From: Streptomyces zagrosensis
GTDB taxonomy: Bacteria > Actinomycetota > Actinomycetes > Streptomycetales > Streptomycetaceae
DNA length: 64,000 bases
Direction of reading: 5' to 3'
Assembly: GCF_014203645.1 (NCBI RefSeq)
Contig: NZ_JACHJL010000020.1
Location: forward strand, 1 to 64,000
A model generated the notes under the pieces. That model was not told the origin of the DNA. It did not search any database and saw only the letters and a program-made list of their open reading frames with translations. Below, piece by piece: positions 34,846-43,631 of the stretch (its first letter is position 1; every line of letters starts with the position of its first letter). The position numbers were made by a program, and so were the translations under genes.

Positions 34846-35577
34846 TCACCCCGCCTTCCGATACACGGCGATGTGGTTCTCGGACCAGGCGTCGAAGGGG
34901 ACGTTGCCCCAGTCGCCCCAGCGCTCGCCGAGTCGGAGGCCAGCGATGCGAGCCATCAGGTCCAGCTCGGATGGCCAGGCGTAGCGCAGGAACGCCGGGT
35001 AGAGCCTGATGCCCTCCTCGCGGATCTCGACGTGGTTCTCCTTGATGTGCTGGGTGGCCCGGTCGAAGGTGTCGGCCTCGATGCGGACGTGGTCGATGCC
35101 GACCTCGTAGACGTGCGCCCGGCCGTTGAAGTGGAAGCGGGTGGGGTCGGGCATGAACCCCTCAACGACGAAGAGACCGCCAGGATCGAGGTGTTCGGCC
35201 ACCGTCTGGAAGCACTGGATCTGCTCCTCTTGCGTCTGTAGCGCGTAGAGGGAGTTGAGCAGCAGGAAGATCAGCGAGTAGCGGCGTTCCAGCGTGAAGT
35301 CGGCGATGTTGCCGATGGTGACCTCGATGGACTCGCCGCCCGGCTTGCCCCGCATCACCTCCACGATCTCCGGTGACGCGTCCAGCCCGTCCAGTTCGAC
35401 GCCACGCCGGGCCAGCGGAATCGCCACGCGGCCGGTGCCGATGGCCAGTTCGAGGGCCCGGCCGGTGCCGCGGCGCTCGGCGAGGAAGTTCACCGCGCCC
35501 TCCGGCTCGGGCCAGTCGACCTGGTCGTACACCGTCTTCCAGCGCGGACCGTAAGTTCCCGGTTTCCATTCCGTCAT
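34846..35577 (-). CDS. Class I SAM-dependent methyltransferase
   Basis: A 243-residue methyltransferase with motif I ALELAIGTGRVAIPLARRG, acidic residue in LDGLDASPEIV, and LIFLLLNSLYAL as motif IV-like strand. It resembles small-molecule methyltransferases of the Methyltransf_25 type. Located between the ATP-grasp and PheS-like genes. It may methylate an O or N of the product; no acceptor can be deduced. Confidence 0.88.
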   Translation of the reverse strand: MTEWKPGTYGPRWKTVYDQVDWPEPEGAVNFLAERRGTGRALELAIGTGRVAIPLARRGVELDGLDASPEIVEVMRGKPGGESIEVTIGNIADFTLERRYSLIFLLLNSLYALQTQEEQIQCFQTVAEHLDPGGLFVVEGFMPDPTRFHFNGRAHVYEVGIDHVRIEADTFDRATQHIKENHVEIREEGIRLYPAFLRYAWPSELDLMARIAGLRLGERWGDWGNVPFDAWSENHIAVYRKAG

Positions 35578-35632
35578 GGGACTGCCTTTCTGCGAAAGGA
35601 GGTTGGGTTGCGTGCGGTGGCCTTCGGGTGGG

Positions 35633-36880
35633 TCAACCGACGGCCGGACCGAGGACGCGCAGTTCGTGGTGGGCCAGCAGCAGCCGGTCGGCGACCTCGT
35701 CGGCGTGCGTGCCGGTCGCCATGACGTAGCCGACCCGGCCCCACAGGTCCTCCGGCGGCGGGGTCACCGTGGTGCCGTGCGGGCGCAGTTCGCGGATCTC
35801 GTGGACCCAGGGTCGGGCACGCAGTTCGCCCGCCTCCGCCAGGCCCGCGAAGCGCTGGGTGGTGCGCGGGTAGAGAAACCTGATGCCGGCCGCCCGGTCG
35901 GCGAAGGACTCCGGTTCGGGGCGGCGCCCCAGGGCGGCGGCGGCCAGCAGCGCGCCCAGGCGCACGCCACGGCCGAGTTCGACGACGCGGGAGGCGATGT
36001 CGCCGCCGGGCCGGGCGTTGAGCTCGATGATCCGCGGCCCGTTCGGGGTCATCTTGACCTCGACGTGGGCGACGGTGCGGTCCATACCGGCGGCGACCAC
36101 GCTCCGGCAGGCCAGGTCGAAGCCCTCGGTCATGATCTCCCTGCCTAGGGCGCCGTTGCCGACGACGAAGCCGGCCTCGATGGGGTATGGGTCGTACGCC
36201 CAGATCTTCCGGGCCCAGGAGACCGGGATGGCCGTACCGTCCACCACCAGGCAGTCCACGTCGAACTCGTAGCCGTGCAAAAACTCCTCGATCAGGATGC
36301 CGTCGCTGGTCATGCCCTGCTTGTCGACGTGCACGGCGGTGTCGAAGGCGGCGTCGAGGTCGGCGGGGTCGTCGACCCGGCGCACGCCGGCGCTGCCGGA
36401 GAGGCTGCGGGGCTTGACCATCAGCGGGAAGCCGATCTTCCGTGCGGCGCGGCGCGCCTCGTCGGCCCGGTGGACCAGAAGGGAGCGGGTCGGGGAGATG
36501 CCGGTCCCGGTCAGTAGCCGACGCTGCCGGTGCTTGTCGCGGGCCAGTTCGGCCGCGGCGACGGGCACCCCCGGCAATCCGAGCCCGTGTGCCAGCCGGG
36601 CGGCCGTGACCACCAGGGGTTCCTCATGGGTGGCGACGGCGGCGACGCGGTGGCGGGTGGCGAGGCCCTTGGCCAGGCGCAGCGCCTCGCTCTCGTCACC
36701 GGGGTCGAACACCTCGGCGTCGCGCACCCAGCGGGTCTGCCAAGTGACCGGTTCGGGGTTGAGCAGGACGAGGTCGGCCTCGGTGGCCATCTGGGCCAGC
36801 AGCCGTTCGTGGCCGATCCGGTAGCCCGAGCCGATGATGAGGAGGGTCTCGCGTCGGCCCGTCTCGGTCGTACCAGACAT
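35633..36880 (-). CDS. ATP-grasp carboxylate-amine ligase
   Basis: A 415-residue ATP-grasp enzyme. It has a preATP-grasp domain (LLIIGSGYRIGHERLLAQMA), phosphate loop FPLMVKPRSLSGSAGV, nucleotide-binding ILIEEFLHGYEFDVDCLV, and metal-binding HVEVKMTPNGPRIIELNARP. These enzymes activate a carboxylate as acyl phosphate and join it to an amine. As the PKS and NRPS lack a thioesterase or further condensation domains, this ligase is a good candidate for making an amide bond in the final product. Confidence 0.9.
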   Translation of the reverse strand: MSGTTETGRRETLLIIGSGYRIGHERLLAQMATEADLVLLNPEPVTWQTRWVRDAEVFDPGDESEALRLAKGLATRHRVAAVATHEEPLVVTAARLAHGLGLPGVPVAAAELARDKHRQRRLLTGTGISPTRSLLVHRADEARRAARKIGFPLMVKPRSLSGSAGVRRVDDPADLDAAFDTAVHVDKQGMTSDGILIEEFLHGYEFDVDCLVVDGTAIPVSWARKIWAYDPYPIEAGFVVGNGALGREIMTEGFDLACRSVVAAGMDRTVAHVEVKMTPNGPRIIELNARPGGDIASRVVELGRGVRLGALLAAAALGRRPEPESFADRAAGIRFLYPRTTQRFAGLAEAGELRARPWVHEIRELRPHGTTVTPPPEDLWGRVGYVMATGTHADEVADRLLLAHHELRVLGPAVG

Positions 36881-36959
36881 CGCGGAACACCGTCACTTTC
36901 GTAGAACCGGTTTCTTGGGGGTCGGCCCGGCCGCCCCCGCCCGGGCGCGGGGCGGCAGG

Positions 36960-38249
36960 TCAGCGGGATATCCCGGACGCGGTCTCGCGGGCCGGCGGCC
37001 TCGGACGGCGCCCGTGGGCGGCCAAGACGAGGGCCGCCAAGGCGGCGGCCGCGTAACCCAGCAGTTGAAGCCCGAGGTAGCCGGCGAAGCCGAGCACCGA
37101 GAACACCGGCAGGCACACCGAGGGTGCGGTCAGGTTGCTGATGCCGTGGATGAGCGAGGTGGACGCGGAGTACGAGGCCACTTTGCCCGGCGGGGCGTTG
37201 TCCACCACGATGGGTTGGATGCTGGGTGACACCAGGCACTCGCCGACGGCGAACACCGCCGCGTAGCCGGCCGCCAGCGCGAGCCGGCCCTGCCAGGGTG
37301 TGACGGCCGTCGACAGCCAGAGCACCACCAGGCTCAGGGCCCAGAAGGCGACGGCCACCTGAACCGAGCGCAGGTGGCCTAGGCGCTTGACCGCCCTGAG
37401 CACCCGTCCCTGGAGCACGACGACCGCGAGCGAGTTCACCGTCAGCACCACGCCGATGCCTGTCACGGTCAGGTCCGCGCTGTCGTGCAGCACGATAGGA
37501 GTGACGGACTCGACCTGCCCGAGGCCGAAGGTGACCACCATGCCCTGCATGAGCAGCACCCATAGGAACACCCGGTCGGTGAAGGGGGCCAGGACGCGGG
37601 CCCAGGCCGGCCCGGCGTCGGTGGCCGGGGAGTCGGCAGGGGACGCCGGTGGGGCGGGCAGCGGCCGAACGGCCGTCCGGCTGCGGCGTACGACACCGTG
37701 CAGGACGAGTCCGAAGAGCAGGAAGCTCAGGCCGTTGACGAGAAAGCACACCCGGTACCCGGACACCCCGAGCGAACCGACGAGCACGCCGCCGACCAGG
37801 GCCCCGGCGCCCACCGTGCCCGCGCTGACGCGGTACTGGGCCGCCAGCATGGGGCTGAGCCCGTCCCTGCCGAACAGCGTGATCAGCAGTGGCGTCAGCA
37901 CCGCGTAGAAAATGCCGGTGCCGGCGCCGGAGACCAGCGCGGCGGCCACGTGGGCGCCCGGCACCGGCAGCACCAGCACGGCGGGGCCCACCCCCTGGAA
38001 CACCGTGGCCAGCAGCGCGATCCAGTCCGGCCTGCCGCGGTCGCACAGCGCGCCGGCCACCGGGTTCACCACCAGGCCGGAGACGGCGAACAGGCCGAAG
38101 TACAGCGATACGCCGAAGACTGACAGGTCGAGATGGTCACGCAGGTAGACGGCGGTCAGCGGGAAGACCAGCCCCGCGCCGAGGGTGTTGATCCCCCAGC
38201 CGACCAGGTAGCGGCGGCGCGCGGCCGGCTTCGTGGTATCGCTGTCCAT
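36960..38249 (-). CDS. MFS transporter
   Basis: A 429-residue major facilitator with about 12 hydrophobic segments (for example LVGWGINTLGAGLVFPLTAV, VFLWVLLMQGMVVTFGLGQV) and a typical loop-2 region GALCDRGRPD. A cytosolic linker around residues 195-225 separates two six-helix halves. It resembles drug exporters and stands within the operon, 8 bases after the LOG gene, so it is the likely exporter and part of self-protection. Confidence 0.9.
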   Translation of the reverse strand: MDSDTTKPAARRRYLVGWGINTLGAGLVFPLTAVYLRDHLDLSVFGVSLYFGLFAVSGLVVNPVAGALCDRGRPDWIALLATVFQGVGPAVLVLPVPGAHVAAALVSGAGTGIFYAVLTPLLITLFGRDGLSPMLAAQYRVSAGTVGAGALVGGVLVGSLGVSGYRVCFLVNGLSFLLFGLVLHGVVRRSRTAVRPLPAPPASPADSPATDAGPAWARVLAPFTDRVFLWVLLMQGMVVTFGLGQVESVTPIVLHDSADLTVTGIGVVLTVNSLAVVVLQGRVLRAVKRLGHLRSVQVAVAFWALSLVVLWLSTAVTPWQGRLALAAGYAAVFAVGECLVSPSIQPIVVDNAPPGKVASYSASTSLIHGISNLTAPSVCLPVFSVLGFAGYLGLQLLGYAAAALAALVLAAHGRRPRPPARETASGISR

Positions 38250-38257
38250 GTCCCGCC

Positions 38258-38863
38258 TCAGCCCGTGGTGGTCGCGGCCAGACCGGGCGCGAGCCCGGCC
38301 TCCGCGAGGTCGAGGGCTTCGGCGGGCGTCGCGGCCCGCTGGAACAGGTCCGTGCGGCGGGTGAAGTCCCGCCGGAACAGGTCCTCCACCAGGGTGGTGA
38401 ACACCCGCCAGTCATCGTCCACGTCCACCAGAACCAGTGGTCCGACCGGCAGCCCCAGCGCTGCCATGGAGATCACCTCCAGCACCTCGTCCAGCGTGCC
38501 GTAGCCGCCGGGCAGGGCGATGAAGGCGTCCGAGCGGTCGATCATGACGCGCTTGCGCTCCAGCAGGTCCTCGGTGAGCCAGACCTGCTGCCGGGGCAGT
38601 TCGTCACCCATCTCCCGCGCGCGCAGGAACTTCGGGATGACACCGAGGATGTCGCCCCGGTGGCGGGCGGCGCCGTGCGCGAGCGCGCCCATCAGCCCGA
38701 TGCCGCCCGCGCCGTAGACCAGCCGGTGGCCCCGGCGCGCGATCAGCTCCCCCAGTTCGTCCGCAGCCCGCGCGTAGCGGGGGGTGCGCCCGCCGGAGAC
38801 ACCGCAGAAGACGCACAGGGAGACGCGGGGGCCGCCGGGGCGGCCGGCGTCAGAGATATCCAT
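38258..38863 (-). CDS. LOG-family phosphoribohydrolase
   Basis: A 201-residue TIGR00730/LOG protein with Rossmann-like fold: VCVFCGVSGGRTPRY, GAGGIGLMGALAHGA and the hallmark PGGYGTLDEVLEV. LOG enzymes split the N-glycosidic bond of nucleoside 5'-monophosphates, releasing the base and ribose 5-phosphate. It overlaps the SDR gene by 14 bases, so it is in the operon. With the glycosyltransferase and kinase it hints at nucleotide- or sugar-derived parts in the pathway; a house-keeping role seems less likely in this place. Confidence 0.88.
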   Translation of the reverse strand: MDISDAGRPGGPRVSLCVFCGVSGGRTPRYARAADELGELIARRGHRLVYGAGGIGLMGALAHGAARHRGDILGVIPKFLRAREMGDELPRQQVWLTEDLLERKRVMIDRSDAFIALPGGYGTLDEVLEVISMAALGLPVGPLVLVDVDDDWRVFTTLVEDLFRRDFTRRTDLFQRAATPAEALDLAEAGLAPGLAATTTG

Positions 38864-39605
38864 AGCTGAGCCACCCTCCGTCGACCACGATGGTCTGGCC
38901 GTTGATGTAGTCGGCGTCCGGGGAGGCCAGGAAGCGGACCGCGCCCGTGACGTCCTGAGGCCTGCCGCGACGGCCGGCGGGGATGCGCCGGATGATGTCG
39001 TCCTCCGCCAGGGCCGCGGGGTGCGGCGTCTCGATCCTGATCATGCCGGGAGCCACCGCGTTGACGTTGACCCCGGCCGCGGCCCACTCCACCCCGAGCA
39101 CCCGGGTGAGCTGGGTGACCCCCGCCTTGCTGGCGGCGTAGGCGGCCCGCTCAGGGAAGGCGGTGAAGGACAGCAGCGAGGCGAAGTTGACGATCTTGCC
39201 GCGGCCCCTGGCCAGCATCGGACGCCCGAAGCTCTGGCAGCACTGGAGGGTGCCGAGCACGTTGGTCGCAAGCAGGGCGCGGGCTTCTGCCGGCGCGTAG
39301 TCGGCCGAGGCACCCATCGTGAACACGCCGGCCGCGTTGACCAGGACGTCGGCCGTACCGAAGGCGTCGGCGACGCACCGCTGGGCGTCGGCCACCTGCG
39401 CCTCGTCCGCCACATCGCAGGTGACCGCCAGGTGCTTGCCGCCCGTCTCGGCGAGTTCGGCGTGCACGGCGCCCAGTTGGGAGGTGGTGCGGGCGATGAT
39501 GGCCACGTCCGCGCCCTCGGCGGCAAAGCCGAGGGCCACCTGCCGGCCGATACCGCGCCCACCGCCGGTGACCACGACGCGGGCGCCGGCGAACCGCTCG
39601 CTCAT
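38850..39605 (-). CDS. SDR-family oxidoreductase
   Basis: A 251-residue classical SDR: VVVTGGGRGIGRQVALGF, VLVNAAGVF, IVNFASLLSFTAF with catalytic Ser, YAASKAGVTQL (YxxxK), ending INGQTIVVDGGW. NADP(H) is suggested by ARTTSQ. ATGA overlap with the upstream methyltransferase. It may reduce the beta-keto group left by the PKS module, which has no KR domain; this is inference from context. Confidence 0.9.
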   Translation of the reverse strand: MSERFAGARVVVTGGGRGIGRQVALGFAAEGADVAIIARTTSQLGAVHAELAETGGKHLAVTCDVADEAQVADAQRCVADAFGTADVLVNAAGVFTMGASADYAPAEARALLATNVLGTLQCCQSFGRPMLARGRGKIVNFASLLSFTAFPERAAYAASKAGVTQLTRVLGVEWAAAGVNVNAVAPGMIRIETPHPAALAEDDIIRRIPAGRRGRPQDVTGAVRFLASPDADYINGQTIVVDGGWLSYGYL

Positions 39606-40228
39606 CGGCGGGCCCGGAACTGGCCGATCCAGTGGATCTGGTCGGGCTTGTCGGCGGTGGGCAGGTTGCGGTACAGACGCAGGTCGACGCAGTCGAAACG
39701 CCCGGAGTCGAAGGTGGCCAGGATCTCGGCGCTGGTCACTCGGCGCGGCCCGGTGCCGGCGACCATGTGGTCGGAGAAGGAGTTGAGGACGAACAGGCCG
39801 CCCGGCCGCAGCAGGCGGTGCACCTGCCCCGCGTAGGCGGCCCGGGCCTCGTCGCGCATGTTGTGGAAGACGAACGAGTCGGTGACGACGTCGGCCAGCC
39901 CGTCGAGCAGCGGCACGTCCAGTACGTCACCGTGGACGAAGTCGACCTCCACGCCGGCCAGCGCGGCCCAGGCGCGCGCTCGCTCCAAGGCCGCCGCCGA
40001 CAGGTCGACGCCGGTGACCTTCATGCCCTGGGCGGCGAGGAAGACGGCGTCGACGCCGGGGCCGCTACCCAGGTCCACGACGCAGTCGCCGCGCCGGATC
40101 ACGCCGTCGATGACCAGCTTGACCAGTTCCGGGCCGGGCGCCGCGGTGAACCATGACAACTCGGCCAGGGGTGCTTCGGCGTAAATGGTGGAGAAGCGGT
40201 CGACCCAACTGTCGGTGAACGCCTTCAT
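39602..40228 (-). CDS. SAM-dependent methyltransferase
   Basis: A 208-residue class I methyltransferase with motif I VVDLGSGPGVDAVFLAAQG, VTGVDLSAAALERA and VVTDSFVFHNM. It lies directly after the FkbH-like gene (ATGA overlap), where FkbG-type enzymes that make methoxymalonyl-ACP are often found. However, it looks like a Methyltransf_25/11 protein, not the caffeoyl-CoA-type FkbG fold. So it could methylate hydroxymalonyl-ACP or another intermediate. Confidence 0.85.
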   Translation of the reverse strand: MKAFTDSWVDRFSTIYAEAPLAELSWFTAAPGPELVKLVIDGVIRRGDCVVDLGSGPGVDAVFLAAQGMKVTGVDLSAAALERARAWAALAGVEVDFVHGDVLDVPLLDGLADVVTDSFVFHNMRDEARAAYAGQVHRLLRPGGLFVLNSFSDHMVAGTGPRRVTSAEILATFDSGRFDCVDLRLYRNLPTADKPDQIHWIGQFRARR

Positions 40229-41307
40229 GAGGGGACCTCCATGCCTTCGGTGGTGGGGGTTTCCGGCGCCGCCTCGACGCGCAGGTCGACATAGGCAGGC
40301 GGGGTCAGTTCGGCCGGGTCGGGCAGTTCAAGGACGACGAGCCCGTCGGCCGTGGTCTCGGTGGTCCGGAAGCCGAGGAAGCGGTAGGTGAGGCGCATCT
40401 GCCGGTTGCGCTCGGTGGGCCGGAAATGGGCGCGCAGCCCGGCCCCGTCTGCCGCGGCCAGCTGGCCGACGGCGGCGAGCACGGCAGTGCCGATGTTGCG
40501 GCCCAGAACCCGGCAGGACATCAGCAGCAACCGGACGGTCCAGTCCGGCGGCGCGGCGTCGATCACCGCGAGCCCGATGGTGCCGTACGTCCCGAAGGCG
40601 TCCTCCAGCTCCGCCACCAGCACCCGGTGGCTGCCGTCCCGGCACAGCGCGGCCAGTTCCGCTTTGTTGAAGGTGATGCCGGTGGTGTTCAGTTGGTGCG
40701 TGCGCTGCGTCAGTTCGGCCGCCCGCACCAAGTCGGGCGCGGTGGCGGGGCGGATGGTGAGCCGCATGCGCAGCGAGCGCAGGAACTCCTCGGCCGGGCC
40801 GGTGAACGCGGCCTCGTGGTCTCGGCGGCACTGCTCGGCCCGGTAAAGCTGACGGCGGCGCGCGGCGTCGGGGGTCACGCTGGCGGGCAGCACCCGGCCC
40901 TGGTCGACCAGCTCGTGCAGCCGCCCCGGAGTCACGCAACCGACCTCGGGCAGTTCGCTGGCGACCTCGGCGCGCTCGAAGTCCGAGTCGTCCACGAACA
41001 GCACGGCCGAGGGTGCGATGTCCAGGGCCCGTACGACCGCGCCCACCGACGCGGACTTCGCGGCCCAGCCGATCTGCGGGTACAGGAAATACTCGGCGAG
41101 GCCGGTCTCCTCCAGCACGGCCAGGGCTGGTTCCTCGTCGTTGCGGCTGGCCACCGACTGGAGGATGCCGTGGGTGTCCAGGCGGCGGACGAGGTCGCGG
41201 TTGCGCCGCGGGACGCTCAGCGTGTCGCCTTCGATCAACGTACCGTCCCACAGGGTGTCGTCGAGGTCCCAGATCACGCACTTGACCAGCTCAGGCAGTT
41301 CGGGCAC
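40225..41307 (-). CDS. FkbH-like glyceryl-ACP synthesis protein
   Basis: A 360-residue HAD-IIIC/FkbH protein. The HAD nucleophile motif WDLDDTLWDGTLIEGD lies near residue 15, with SVASRNDEEPAL and LFVDDSDFERAEV as further HAD motifs; the C-terminal half is a GNAT-like acyltransferase domain (ERNRQMRLTYRFLGFRTTET). FkbH proteins take 1,3-bisphosphoglycerate and load dephosphorylated glycerate on an ACP, the first step toward hydroxy- or methoxymalonyl-ACP. GTG start with GGAGGA 8 bases before; it overlaps the acyl-CoA dehydrogenase gene by 17 bases. Confidence 0.92.
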   Translation of the reverse strand: MPELPELVKCVIWDLDDTLWDGTLIEGDTLSVPRRNRDLVRRLDTHGILQSVASRNDEEPALAVLEETGLAEYFLYPQIGWAAKSASVGAVVRALDIAPSAVLFVDDSDFERAEVASELPEVGCVTPGRLHELVDQGRVLPASVTPDAARRRQLYRAEQCRRDHEAAFTGPAEEFLRSLRMRLTIRPATAPDLVRAAELTQRTHQLNTTGITFNKAELAALCRDGSHRVLVAELEDAFGTYGTIGLAVIDAAPPDWTVRLLLMSCRVLGRNIGTAVLAAVGQLAAADGAGLRAHFRPTERNRQMRLTYRFLGFRTTETTADGLVVLELPDPAELTPPAYVDLRVEAAPETPTTEGMEVPS

Positions 41308-42469
41308 GGTCGTCTTCCTCCTGGGCGCGCACCGCGCCATCGGCGTGCGGGGCGGCCCCGCGGGCCTGGTTCACCACGGCGGCGCCGATCAGGTCCTTGA
41401 GCACCTCGGTCGGCCCCTCGATTACCTGATAGGTGCGGGCGGCCTGGTCCAGCCGGGTCAGCCGGTGCTCCTCGGTCAGACCGCCGGCGCCCAGCACCCG
41501 GGAGGCGTGGGCGGTGGCCAGCGACGCCGCCTGAGCGGCCCCGAACTTGGCCCGACTTGCGGCCAGGGCCGCCGCGGGCTCCGCGCGGTCCAGGGTGTCG
41601 GCGGCCGAGCACACCGTGTGCCAGGCGGCCTCGGCGGCGACGGACGCCTCGGCGAGCAGGGCGCGCACCAACTGGCGGCAGCCGAGCGGTTTACCGCCCA
41701 CCACGCGCGCGGCGGCGTGCGCGGCGGCCAGCCCGATCGCCGCTTCGGCCACCCCGACCGCCGCCGCAGCGACGAATAGCCGCCCCACGGTCAGGCAGTC
41801 GGTCGCCACGTGCGGGACGCCGAACCCCGGCCGTCCGACCATGGCGGACGGCGGTACGGGGGTGTCGTGGAAGACGACGTCGGCGAGCCGGGAGGCGCGC
41901 AGCCCGGTGGTGACCTGCTCCGGGCGGACCCGTGCCCCCGCGCCGACCGGCACCAGGACGCTTGTCCCGCCACCCGCACCGACCCCGAACACCAGCAAGA
42001 CATCGGCGAGTTGACCGAAGCTGACCCAGCGCTTGCGTCCGGTGACCAGGAACTGGCCGTCCTGCTCCCGCAGCCGGGTGCGCAGGGCGCGCAGATCGCT
42101 GCCGGCCTCCTGCTCGGTGAGGGCGAAGGCACCGAGCAGTTCGCCGCGGGCCAGCCGGGGCAGCAGGTCCTCGCGCAGCTCCGGCCGTCCCCAGCGGCGC
42201 ACCGCGTGGCACACCATGCCATGCACCACCAGCAGGCTCTGTAGGCTGGGTGAGTGCCCCGCCACCTCGCGGTGTGCCTCCACACTCTCCCGCAGGGACA
42301 GCCCGCCGCCGCCGTAGCCGGCGGGCACCGTGAGGCCGAGCAAGCCGTGTGCGGCCACCGCGCGCACCCCCGCCCGGTCCACGGCGCCGGCCCGCTCCCA
42401 GGTGTCGGCCGCGGCGGGTAGGTCGTCGGGCAGCCGGTGATGCGAGCGGTCGCGGGAGGCGCCGGTCAT
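41291..42469 (-). CDS. Acyl-CoA dehydrogenase-like (FkbI-like)
   Basis: A 392-residue acyl-CoA dehydrogenase: FAD-binding ALTEQEAGSDLRALRTRLRE and VTGRKRWVSFGQLADVLLVF, C-terminal GAGGLTEEHRLTRLDQAART. In FkbH-type cassettes this enzyme oxidises the hydroxyl of ACP-bound 2,3-dihydroxypropionyl intermediates together with the 3-hydroxyacyl dehydrogenase, to give hydroxymalonyl-ACP. It is sandwiched by ATGA overlap between the ACP and FkbH-like genes, exactly the cassette context. Confidence 0.9.
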   Translation of the reverse strand: MTGASRDRSHHRLPDDLPAAADTWERAGAVDRAGVRAVAAHGLLGLTVPAGYGGGGLSLRESVEAHREVAGHSPSLQSLLVVHGMVCHAVRRWGRPELREDLLPRLARGELLGAFALTEQEAGSDLRALRTRLREQDGQFLVTGRKRWVSFGQLADVLLVFGVGAGGGTSVLVPVGAGARVRPEQVTTGLRASRLADVVFHDTPVPPSAMVGRPGFGVPHVATDCLTVGRLFVAAAAVGVAEAAIGLAAAHAAARVVGGKPLGCRQLVRALLAEASVAAEAAWHTVCSAADTLDRAEPAAALAASRAKFGAAQAASLATAHASRVLGAGGLTEEHRLTRLDQAARTYQVIEGPTEVLKDLIGAAVVNQARGAAPHADGAVRAQEEDDRARTA

Positions 42470-42735
42470 CGCAGCCCCAGCTTTCCGGTGACCAGGCCGA
42501 CGAGCCCGTCGATGGTGTCGAAGTGGCGCAGCTCCAGGTCCTCGTCCTCCACCTGAAGCCCGAAGGCCCCCTCCACGAAGGCGACCATCTGGACGGCCGC
42601 GATGGAGTCCATGACGTGGTCGGTGATCAGCGGCTGGTCGTCCGCGATGTCGGGCAGGCCGACCAGGGCGAGAACATGCTCCCGGATGCGCGTGCGGACC
42701 TGGTTGTACGTCGCGGTCTGCTGGATGTCGGTCAT
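42466..42735 (-). CDS. Discrete acyl carrier protein (FkbJ-like)
   Basis: An 89-residue carrier protein with the phosphopantetheine serine in HVMDSIAAVQM (Ser44) and the usual four-helix pattern (FVEGAFGLQVEDEDLE). ATGA overlaps at both ends tie it to the dehydrogenases of the extender-unit cassette. It would carry the glyceryl, then hydroxymalonyl unit for delivery to the PKS acyltransferase. Confidence 0.93.
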   Translation of the reverse strand: MTDIQQTATYNQVRTRIREHVLALVGLPDIADDQPLITDHVMDSIAAVQMVAFVEGAFGLQVEDEDLELRHFDTIDGLVGLVTGKLGLR

Positions 42736-43631
42736 GCTGAACTCCTGCCGTACGAGAAGAATCCGGCGCCGCTCTTGCAGCCCAGCTCGCCCCGGGTGAC
42801 GCGTTCGCGCAGCGCTGGGTGGGCCGCGTACTCGGCGGTCCCGTGGTGCTCGCGCAGCACGTCGAGGGTGCGGACGACAGTGTCCAGGCCGATGAGGTCG
42901 GCCGTGCGCAGCGGTCCGGAGGTGTGTCCGAGGCAGCCCCTGAACAACCCGTCGACCTGCTGCGGGGTGGCGACCTCCTCGTGCACGAGGGCGGCAGCCA
43001 AGTTGACCATCACCATGAGCACCCGGTTGACGACGAAACCGGCGGCGTCCTGCACGACGAACCACTCCTTGCCCATAGCGCGGAGGAGTCCGGTGATGGC
43101 GGCCATGGCCGAGGGCGAGCTGAGCGGTCCGCGGACGATCTCGACCGTGCCGATGCGGTCCACGGGGTTCATGAAGTGCGCGCCGACCAGCCGGCCGGGA
43201 TCGGCCAGCGCCGGGGCCAACAGGCCGATGGGGATCGCCGAGGTGTTCGCCGCGATGGCGACCTCGGGCCGCAGCACCCGGTCGAGCTCCCGGTACAGGG
43301 CGGACTTGGCGGTCTGGGACTCGGTGATGTTCTCCACCACGAGGTCGGCGTCGGCCAGTGCGTCGAGGTCGGTGGTCATGGTCAGGTCCAGCGGGCTCGC
43401 GGGGCCCCGGCCGCCGGTCAGCCGGGCCAGCCGCTGGTGCCTGCGAACGCTGTCCGCGGCGCCGCGCAGGGCTTCGGCCTCGGAGTCGACCAGCGTCACC
43501 GGCAGGCCGGTGGACGCTGCGACGGCGTGGGCCACGCTGGAGCCGATGACGCCGGCTCCCACCACGCCGACCGTACGGATCGGCTCGTCGCCGGCGCCGG
43601 GCCGGCTCCGCTCGGGGGTGTGCTCAGACAC
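42732..43631 (-). CDS. 3-Hydroxyacyl-CoA dehydrogenase-like (FkbK-like)
   Basis: A 299-residue protein with N-terminal NAD loop VGVVGAGVIGSSVAHAVA, the catalytic-site segment AHFMNPVDRIGTVEIV and the C-terminal helical domain (RGCLGHTSGPLRTADLIGLD). Family members oxidise 3-hydroxyacyl thioesters; in FkbK-type cassettes it oxidises glyceryl-ACP. GTG start with GGAGGAG upstream, overlapping the PKS stop by 8 bases. Confidence 0.92.
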   Translation of the reverse strand: MSEHTPERSRPGAGDEPIRTVGVVGAGVIGSSVAHAVAASTGLPVTLVDSEAEALRGAADSVRRHQRLARLTGGRGPASPLDLTMTTDLDALADADLVVENITESQTAKSALYRELDRVLRPEVAIAANTSAIPIGLLAPALADPGRLVGAHFMNPVDRIGTVEIVRGPLSSPSAMAAITGLLRAMGKEWFVVQDAAGFVVNRVLMVMVNLAAALVHEEVATPQQVDGLFRGCLGHTSGPLRTADLIGLDTVVRTLDVLREHHGTAEYAAHPALRERVTRGELGCKSGAGFFSYGRSSA

